Positions 56,089-64,000 of a stretch of DNA of 64,000 nucleotides are shown here, piece by piece. Within the stretch, counting starts at the first letter, position 1. Each line of letters opens with the position of its first letter. The DNA comes from Rhynchopus euleeides. Taxonomy: Eukaryota; Euglenozoa; Diplonemea; Diplonemida; Diplonemidae. Made by a program: the position numbers and the translations under genes. The stretch is taken from contig OY723308.1 of NCBI GenBank assembly GCA_963210315.1, forward strand, positions 1,426,001 to 1,490,000, read 5' to 3'. Under the pieces are notes generated by a model. It did not search any database. It worked only from the letters and a program-made list of their open reading frames with translations, and was not told the DNA's origin.

Positions 56089-59000
56089 ATGGCTGCCTGG
56101 GGCCAAGGCGGTGGCGGGTTCGGCGCACCTGCTGCAGGTGGCTTCGGTGCGCCTGCGCAGCCTGCTGCGGGCGGGTTCGGCTTCGGCGCCCCTGCAGCCC
56201 AGGCGACCGGTGGCGGGTTCGGCGGGGGCGGCGGTGCGTTTGGTCAGCCCGCAGCGCCCGCTGCGGGTGGCTTCGGCGCGCCCGCGGCTTCGGGTGGCGG
56301 CTTCGGTTTCGGTGCGCCTGCTGCAAGCCAGGGTGCCTTTGGCGCTGCCCCAGCGGCGGGTGGTTTTGGCCAGGCCGCACCGGCTGCTGGCGGCTTCGGC
56401 GCACCCGCCGCAGGCGGTTTCGGTGCGCCTGCCGCCGGTGGCTTCGGTGCTGCCGCCGCCCCGGCTGCGGGCGGCTTCGGCGGCGCTGCTGCTCCTGCTG
56501 CGGGCGCGTTCGGCCAACCTGCTGCTGGCGGGTTCGGTGCGCCGGCGGCTGGCGGGTTTGGTCAGCCGAGCCAGGGGGCATTCGGCGCGCCTGCTGCTGG
56601 CGGCTTTGGCCAGCCAAGCAGCGGTGGCTTTGGTGCCGCGGGCGGGTTCGGGGCGCCTGCACAGCCTGCTGCGGGCGGGTTTGGGGCGCCCGCTGCTGGT
56701 GGGTTTGGGGCGCCTGCGGCTGGCGGCTTCGGTGCGCCTGCGCAGCCCGCTGCTGGCGGCTTCGGCGCGCCTGCTGCAGGGGGCTTTGGCCAGCCGGCAG
56801 CCGCTGCAGGCGGGTTTGGGCAGCCCGCCGCGGGCGGCTTCGGTGCTCCCACTCAAGGCGGGTTTGGGGCACCTGCGGCTGGTGGTTTCGGGGCACAGCC
56901 TGCCCAGCCGGCGGCCGGGGCCTTTGGCCAGCCAGCGGCTGGTGGGTTTGGTCAGCCGAGCCAGGGGGCCTTCGGCGCGCCTGCTGCTGGTGGCTTTGGC
57001 CAGCCAAGTAGCGGTGGCTTTGGTGCCGCGGGTGGTTTCGGGGCGCCTGCTGCAGGGGGCTTTGGTACCCAGCCACAGTCCTCAGGGGGCTTCGGTGGAG
57101 GCGGCGGGTATGCATTGCTGCACACCACACCACACCACACCATGCCACGTTGTGCATGCTGTTGAATACATTCAGCTTTCGCCACATCCACCACACCACA
57201 TCCCAACAGGTTCGGCGGGTTCGGCGCGTCCAGCAGCGCTGCTGGCGGGTTCGGCGGCGGGTTTGGTGCTGCTGCAGGCGGTGGCGGGTTTGGCGCTCCG
57301 GCGAGCAGCGGTGGCTTCGGGGCCGCTGCTGGGGGCTTTGGCGCGAAGCCCGCCGCCGGCGGGTTCGGCGGTGGCTTCGGTGCACCGCAGCAGAGCGCGC
57401 CTGCTGCAGGGGGCTTCGGTGGCTTCGGCGCCGCCAGCAGCCAGGCAGCAGGTGGGTTCGGCGGCTTCGGTGCCGCCAGCAGCCAGGCAGCAGGCGGCTT
57501 CGGTGGGTTCGGCGCGGCCAGCTCTGGTGGCTTCGGCGCAGCAGCAAGTGCCGGCGGCTTTGGCAAGCCCGCCGGCTTCGGAGCCAGCGCCGGTGGCTTC
57601 GGCGCGGCACCCGGCAGTGTGGGCGGCTTCGGCCAGGCCTCTACAGGCGGCTTCGGCGCTGCACCTGCGACAGGCGGGTATGATACCACCACCACACACG
57701 TTATCCCTTTTGTAAACCTTTTGTTCTGTGTACACTACACGGTGGACTCCAGCGGGAGGGAGGGTCGCCCTTCACCCTCCCAGACCCCCAGACCCCACCC
57801 GCGAGGGCGGCTGGAGTTCCACCGTGCGAAGAGCACACCAAGCGAACTCCGATGCTACACTCCACACACACCCCCTGCCCACCACACCACCACCCCAACA
57901 GATTCGGCGGATTTGGCGGACGGGCAGCGTCGTCTGCAGGAGGCTTCGGCGGCTTCGGCCAGCCCCAGTCCGCCGCTGCCCCAGGGGGGTTCGGAGGGTT
58001 CGGCGCTGCAGCTGCAAACCCTGCAGCCGCCGCACCCGCCCCTGGCGGGTTCGGCGGGTTCGGCGCCGCCGCTGCAAACCCTGCTGCCGCTGCCGCACAG
58101 CGCGCGGTCCCCGTGGCTGTCAGCAACCCGCTGATCCTGCAGCAGGCCCTGGCCAACCCTTATGGGGTGGACTTCGCAAAGCCTGTGACTGTGGCGCAGG
58201 TGAAGGAGGGCGAGTCCCCGCCCGCATCTGCGGAGACCTTCGCCCTCCGGAAGGACCCGAAGAAGACGCTGAAGCGCTCCAACGCCCACAGCCTCCGCAA
58301 CGCAACCCTCGCGTCGGTGCTGCTGCAGCAGGTGACCAACGTCGTGACGGACGGCCCCGCCACCTGGGAGGCGAAGAACCTGAAGCACCCTGCAGGCTCG
58401 CCTCTCGCGCAGATCCAGAGCAAGAACTCCATCACACTGCTGTCCACCCCGATAAGTGTTGCGACAGACCTCCCTACCGCCAGCCCCTTCAGGACGCCCG
58501 CAGCAAGGCCCAGGTTTGCTGCGAGGCCCGTTGGCGAGGAGTCTACACTGCGCATCGGGCGTGGCGGGCGGTCGACACCGCAGGCTGAGGGCCGTGCCGG
58601 CGATGCGAAGGCGACAGCGGCGCTGCGCTTCTCCGAGGGGTCCCAGTATGTTTCGACCCCGACGCTGGCGGAGCTGAACAGCATGCCCGCCTCCCAGCTC
58701 TCCAGCGTGCAGGGGTTCAGCCTGCGCATCCCCGGCAAGGCGTCTGTCTCCTTCCTGGACCCCGTGGACCTGACCTCGGTGGAGCACCCGCTGGACCGTG
58801 TGGTGGCTCTGGACCCCGAGGACTTCACAGCCGACTTCTACCCCGAGCGTGACTTCCCCACCGCATCCTCGCGCCCCCTGCCGGGTGAGGGGCTGAATGT
58901 GCGTGTGGAGGTGTGCTTTGAGGCGCTCCCGTCGGATATCACGGAGGCAGACCTGGAGGTATGTAGGGAGGTCGTGCAGGGGGCCGACACTACGCCTACG

Positions 59001-59249
59001 CCTACACTTTTCACTTTCACTTACACACACCCCATTATATGACAACAGGAAACCTGCCAGAGCTGCGGCTACACATTCATCAGCTACCGCGAGGCTGCGT
59101 GGGTGTTTGCAACAGACGCGCCTGTCCCTGCACCAAGGTATGGTTCTCTGTGTGTATGGGGGTGTTGAAAATGCTGTCGTCGTTTCTGCAGCGGTACACC
59201 GCAATGTGCCTCCCACCACCACCACCACCAACACAGCGCAAAGCGGTAA
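56089..59249 (+). CDS. Nup98-like FG nucleoporin B, no GLEBS motif
   Basis: Exons are 56089-57107, 57210-57677, 57902-58958, 59049-59137 and 59192-59249; introns of 102, 224, 90 and 54 bp begin GTATG and end CAG. The first two are phase 2 inside GGG/GGA glycine codons of the FG repeat, as in paralogue A. About 896 residues. Residues 1-570 are almost pure GGFGAPAA/GGFGQP repeats. After an Ala-rich zone a Nup98 autoproteolytic-type domain occupies about 745-880 (TLAELNSMPASQLSSVQGF, VSFLDPVDLTS, GEGLNVRVEV). The exon at 59049 (TCQSCGYTFISY, then AAWVF) aligns with SCRQCGFTMVSF, then RTWVF in paralogue A, so both share an intron position and a CxxC. No GLEBS motif and no HFS cleavage site is seen. 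The final exon (ending HHHHHQHSAKR) is uncertain. It probably lines the pore channel. Confidence 0.92.
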
Positions 59250-60998
59250 CGGCGTCACGCAAAGCATCCCTTCCTTCTGTGCTGCTGCTGCTGCTGCTGT
59301 TGCTGCTGTCCCCCCTTTGCACGACAGCAGCACCCCAGGAATGACAGCTGCAGCATCGCCCCAATCACTGGGTTGGCGAACCTTTTGAACTCAGTCAGGG
59401 CGCGACCCACTCCCCGTGTGTGGTGTGTGTGGAGACCACCTTTTGCATCCCGGTTGGTTTATAGGGCCTCCCAAGTCACCTGACCTTTCTTGGGTCCCGC
59501 AGCCGCTAACCCCCCTCCCGGCGATGACATTTGTTTTTTGCTGTTTGCAGTTCTCTTCTGTTCGGGTTATTGCGGGTGTTGTTTGTTGGTTTCCCCCAAC
59601 ATGCTTTGATGGCAGCATTCTTCATGACGTGGGGAGATCAAAAAAGTTAGGTGGGTGCAGCGAGCAGGACACAGCAATCAACACCAACTATGTGCCCTGC
59701 CCGCCTCGCTCGCCCCCTTCGATCGCCCCCCCTCGATCAGAGAGGGTAGTTTTGGTGTGACCTGCCCGATCCCAAAAGAAGCTTGCAGCAACATTGAGCC
59801 GCATTCTTTGTGGCTTTCTTTTCGCTACTCCTCCGCAAGAGTTCAAGAGAAACCAGAAAACGGGTTTTTGCACTTTCATTCCATCGACAGAGAAGTTAGT
59901 TAGGGCACGCAATTCCGGCGCAATGCAGTGGATGTGGTGTGTGGGGTGGGGTGGGTTGGGGCAGGTTTTGGGCTGTGCGCCGTTTGCCAAAAAAAAAGAG
60001 AAGAATTTCGTCGGAGAAAGCCAACTTTACAATGTGTTCGAAAGCAAAGCCCCGTCCATCGCTTCGGGGACTCCTGGTTCGCTGCCTTCTAGCTCCCGAC
60101 CAGCGGGGCCTTCCTGCCATCACAGCAGCCCTGGATGGTGGGACGGGTCACTTTATGTGTATGTCTCGAACAGAGTTTCCTTCCCTTCCAGCCAGGTTAT
60201 CCTTGTGGGTGCCGAGCCCCCACGAAAAAAGAAGGAAAAGGTTGTCGCGCCAAACGGCCCTTCTCTCGTATGTTAGCCCATTTCCCCTTTCGCCGCTTTC
60301 TGGGGAGTGCCCCCGTGTGCTGTTGAGGTGTGACTTTTCGGTGATGTTTCTTTTTTTTTTTTCGGTGCAGTGGAAAATCACATTCAAGAGAGCTTCGTGG
60401 GTGTGCCAATTCACAATAAAACTGAGCGAGCTCCACGTGTTGTGTTGTGGAGGCGGGGCTTTGCACGTTGCGTTGTCGAGAGATCAAAAAAAAAATAAGA
60501 CAAAATTCCGCCCAGTGTACCCCCACCCTCTCTCCCTCCCCGCACCCCTCCTCTGCCCGTCCTCGCCCGACTTCTTCGCGAGCGCAACAACCGAACGCTA
60601 CTACGCACCCCCCCCCCCCCCAGCTAATAAACGCCTTCCCGGCACCCCCCGAACCCCCGATTTCCCAGTCCCGTTGTGTCGTGTCTGGCTTTGTTCGCCT
60701 TTTAGTGGTGGTGGTGGTGGTGGTAGGTGGCTCCCTCTGCTGCAGCATCCCACTGGGTGGCATCCACCTGTGTGCGTGCACTGCCCCCGTTCCCACCGTG
60801 CTTCCCTCCCCATGGTTTTGGTGGAGTTGAAGCGCGGCGGGACTTGCAGTGAGGCTGTTTACATTTTCTATTTTTGCCGACAAATCAAAAATCGTTCAAA
60901 AATTTGATGTGTGACCCACAGCGCACACTGGCATACAGTGTTGGCACAGCCGCACACCGCAGAAAAGGACGGCTTGTACCCAATTCTGTAAACGGGGG
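59250..60998. other. Intergenic, about 1.7 kb
   Basis: CTG/GCTGCT run near 59280, A-runs, and C/T-rich patches (60500-60630). Open frames overlap on both strands and look random. No gene. Confidence 0.5.
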
Positions 60999-61189
60999 TC
61001 ACAGCTATTGTTTACCTAGCTTTATGTAAATAGTAAATGTGCATGTAAATAATAGCTGTAAATAATATTCCATGTAAACAATACATGTAAATATTTTTTT
61101 ACACACATATTGTTTACGTATTTATGCGTTTTTTTTTGCACCTTTACCTACCACCCCCCCGTGTAAATGTCACCCCACAGGTGCAAAAA

Positions 61190-61322
61190 TCGGGAGGGGG
61201 TGACATAAACACACCTTTTTTAGGTGACATAGCCACGGGGTGGTAGTTAGTGTAGGTCACACCCCTCCAGGGCCGCCTGGGGGTGACATAAACACACCCC
61301 TTTTGGGGGGTGACATATACCT
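61190..61322. repeat. Short dispersed repeats GGGTGACATAAACACACC
   Basis: Two full copies (about 61197 and 61272) and partial ones (GGTGACATAGCC, GGTGACATATACC). They are probably part of the surrounding TIR element. Confidence 0.7.
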
Positions 61323-61782
61323 GAGATTCCAGTTTTGTTGTGGGGAGAGGTTGCTAGGGAGGAGGTAGCATGGTGCGGGGGAGGGGGGTAAAGAGGTGCG
61401 GGGGAGGGGGGGGGGGGGGGGCGACCGGCACGCAAAAATGTGGAGGGGGGTTGTCGTACATAGTGCAAAAGCAAAGGTTTCGGGCCCAACCCAGTGGGCC
61501 CGAAGTGCAACCCAGGGAAAACCCATTGATCCCTTGCAGGAGATAGGGAGTCAAGGTACGCGTCACTGGCTGGTCGTCTCCCACGACAGGCAGTTGAGAA
61601 GAGGGATTCCAGTGCCTGCGCCTCATGCAGCGAAGGTCCCATTCCGCCGTGTTCAGTGACATGTGTCGATAGTGTTGGCAGTTCTACGGGCTCTGAGCAA
61701 CAATGCTCTAAGGAAAACAAGCCACTTGGCCGAGGGGGGCCGGGAGGCAGTTGGCTGCCGACAAAAAAAAACTCTCCATTGC

Positions 61783-62782
61783 TGGTGCCCCTGATTTACC
61801 CCTTTTTCACTACGCACAAACTACGCAATCTGGGGGGGGGGTCTCGCTTTTTGGTCCCCCCCCAGTTTTTTTTGGTCCCCCTTTCTGTGTGGCTACTGAG
61901 ACAGGACTGGAGGCACTGCGCTGACCGAGCAAAAAATTATTGCCAGAACTCACTATACACCGTACGAAAGAACGCACGACATGTGGGGCGGGACTCCAGA
62001 AACACCTGGGCAAGGTTGCCCCATGCCCAGAAACACCTGAGAAGGAAGTGAGTTCCAGGAGCCGCGTAGAACACCCTCGAGATTGTGAATGATGATACGA
62101 TCACAGCCTTCAGGGCGCTGCGAGGTGCCACCCTGAAGGTGGCCCTTGACATCAAGGAGAGCGTCGGCCGAGGGGTCGACGAAAAGCTGAAGAAGGCGCT
62201 ACTGGCACTGGATCCCGCGGGGTATACGGAGGTCACCGCCACACAGGCAACCTCCGCTGACAACGTCCAGGAGACGTTATCCGAGGGGATCACAACGGCA
62301 CTAGAGATCTGTGTCACGGGATCCAGGCGCCCACTCTCCCTCGACGGTCTGGGGATTGTTGTTGGGTATGGTGTCGTTTCCTGCAGCTGCAAAAAAGCGT
62401 AGCAACTGTGCTTCCTTCTTCCTTAATGATGCGTTGACGCTTCCACCCGGAGGAGCTGAAGCAGGCACCGCTTAATGATGCGTTGATGCTTCCACCCGAC
62501 GAGCTGAAGCAGGCACCGCGCCAAAGGGCACCCCCAAAGAGACCTGCAAAGACTGCGTCGAAACCCGCACCGAAGGCTGCCAGCGCTGCAGCACCTGAAG
62601 AACCTGCAGCACCTGCAGCACCTGAAGCGCCTGCACCCTCACTGACCCCGGAACAGCAAGAACTCCTTGAGTTTGGGGTCCCGGCATAGAGACAGAGAAT
62701 GGCTGAGTAAATCAAAAAATGAGACCCCCCCCCCCTTTTCACTACGCACAAACTACGCAATATGGGGTCGTCAGGGGCACCA
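61783..62782 (+). mobile_element. 1-kb TIR element, copy 2 (inverted relative to 6896-7899)
   Basis: Near-identical reverse complement of 6896-7899, with the same TGGTGCCCCTGA ends. The flanks are ATTGC and TTTGC, a 4-of-5 match to a 5-bp target duplication. It carries the same two frames on the + strand: one read from a GTG codon at 62085 to 62402 (105 residues, with ALRGATLKVALDIKESVGRG) and an Ala/Pro/Lys-rich one from ATG 62483 to 62689. Conservation of both frames between copies may simply reflect youth. A tyrosine recombinase or RNase H-fold signature was looked for and not seen. Confidence 0.85.
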
Positions 62783-62981
62783 TTTGCATTGTTTGGAATC
62801 CATGCGGATCGTGGTGGGGTCACTTTGGTGACCGAGGTACCAAGTCTGGCCCTTTAGAACACCTTCAAAAAATTTTCGAAAAACCAAAAAAAAATAATTA
62901 CATGTAAATAATAATCGTATGTAAACAATACATGTAAATAATTTTATGTAAACAATAGCTGTAGGTAAACAATAGGTGTGA

Positions 62982-64000
62982 GGGGGGTTTAGTTTTTTTA
63001 TTTTCCCCCCCCTGTGGTTTTCATACACAGGGGACGGCATAACGTTTTCGATAACGTTCGAACGCCCTGTGCATTAGTGTAAGTGTATGTAATTTTTTCC
63101 GAAACACAGACGCACCTTTATTGCGAACGATTCGCACAAAACAAAACCCCCGTCTTCCCCACCGGGCTGCGGGGGGTTTTTTTGGATGTGTGCTCTGTGT
63201 CCGAAGGACGGCGACTTTCGTTGTTTTCCTTCTTCCCTTCCTTGGGATATTTTTTTTCGCCCTGCTCTTTTTTTAGCAGGCATTTTATTATTGCTGTCAG
63301 TGGTTTAGTGTAGAAACCGTATCGATCGACCCCCGCTGGTGACGTATGCAAAATCGCATCACACCCCTCCCCCCACCCCTCGCCGTTGCCATCCCGTCCC
63401 CGTGTCTCTAGAGGGTGCTTACCGTATTGGGGCAGCCCGTTCTCACTGTACCTGCATCTCTTAGTGAAGGCAGGCCCATTGCACCCAATTTCTCATCTCG
63501 GGTCTCGCGCCACATCCGTTGCGTAAACCATTTGGGCCCTGCTGCGGCAACACCCAGTTGTACTTTCGGTGACAACGATGTCCCCGTATACAAACCCATT
63601 TATCTCGTGGGGAAAGCGTCAACGCATCTCACGAAGTGCAAGTGGGAGAGGAATTGTTTTCCTCATCGCGTCATCCCGTCTGTCTGTCTTCTCTGTGTGT
63701 GTGTGTCAAAAAAACTGTGCTGGTGTTTCGGTGCAAACCCACACCATTGTCACCTCCAGGGTGTTAGGTTCACCTTTACTGCAGATCAGAGCGACACGTC
63801 GCCACCGCCACCCCAGCCACTCTGAGTCTGGGGGTCTTCGCCTTCGGCAGTTCCTTTTCGATGCAAGCGTTCGGTGATCCCAGCAGCGACCCTCTAAAAT
63901 AGGATGCAATGTACCAAAGCAACAAAGGCACCAGTTTCGACACCGTCGCGAAGGCCCCCCACTCAGTGCGCGTTGTTTGATTTTACCCTCGTTGTGCTGT
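62982..64000. other. Right-end region; possible partial frame at 63415-63825
   Basis: After the transposon come A/T-rich stretches (63080-63290). A + strand frame (63415-63825, about 136 residues, containing SRHIRCVNHLGPAAATPSCTFG) has balanced composition up to about 63690 but no ATG start, family or splice sites. I leave it uncalled. The window ends before any clear gene. Confidence 0.35.

Larger units (their letters stand above)
60999..62981. mobile_element. About 2-kb TIR element hosting a nested 1-kb element
   Basis: The left end TCACAGCTATTGTTTACCTA (60999-61018) is matched inverted by the right end (62962-62981) at 19 of 20 positions. Both arms contain repeated TGTAAACAATA/TGTAAATAAT motifs (61000-61110 and 62895-62975), typical of subterminal repeats. 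Inside are tandem GGTGACATAAACACACC motifs (61195-61320) and then the inserted 1-kb element 61783-62782. Without the insert the element would be about 1 kb. No transposase is recognised. Confidence 0.6.

Noticed and set aside
56087-57610. Minus-strand open frame of about 500 residues opposite Nup98-B (and a similar one at 44869-46374 opposite Nup98-A)
   Set aside because: Both are shadows of GGFGAP repeat codons; the peptides are Arg/His/Pro-rich noise and the + strand has a clear family match.
63415-63825. Gene call for the frame near the right edge
   Set aside because: No ATG start, no splice sites of the local type and no family; too weak.

Overview
The window looks like nuclear DNA of a free-living, GC-rich protist. 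The best guess is a euglenozoan of the diplonemid type, and this is inference. The evidence is: (i) every gene I can support lies on the + strand, as in polycistronic euglenozoan genomes; (ii) a very long receptor-type class III adenylate cyclase of the kind expanded in kinetoplastids and relatives; (iii) conventional but short introns, which argue against trypanosomatids. All 14 introns I can place start with GTATG and end with CAG. Intergenic DNA is rich in G/C homopolymers, simple repeats and transposon-like elements. I found no rRNA, tRNA, CRISPR or prokaryotic operon.

Layout. 0-1 kb: a small two-exon gene for a 73-residue charged protein. 1.9-6.7 kb: a segment bounded by identical 252-bp direct repeats and filled with tandem arrays sharing a GCCCGAGGGGCAC core. 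6.9-12.1 kb: a 1-kb TIR element and then a 3.7-kb DNA transposon carrying a nested 467-bp MITE. 12.4-17.2 kb: a four-exon BEACH/PH protein. 19.6-20.7 kb: a papain-family protease. 24.3-28.8 kb: a three-exon, probably helical-repeat protein. 29.8-31.6 kb: methylenetetrahydrofolate reductase. 33.4-34.2 kb: a small protein with two GLEBS-like motifs and no FG repeats. 34.8-36.0 kb: a WD40 protein. 36.3-41.5 kb: the receptor adenylate cyclase. 42.9-43.7 kb: a secreted orphan. 44.5-47.9 kb: Nup98-like protein A. 49.6-52.0 kb: a 185-bp satellite. 54.0-54.6 kb: calmodulin. 56.1-59.2 kb: Nup98-like protein B. 61-63 kb: a second TIR element that holds an inverted copy of the 1-kb element found at 6.9 kb.

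The most coherent biological theme is the nuclear pore. Two Nup98-type FG nucleoporins and one GLEBS-only protein lie within 26 kb. Protein A has two GLEBS motifs, protein B has none, and the small protein has two without FG repeats, so Rae1/Gle2-binding and FG/anchoring functions appear to be divided among three genes. The other genes (calmodulin, adenylate cyclase, MTHFR, protease, BEACH protein) are unrelated housekeeping or signalling genes.
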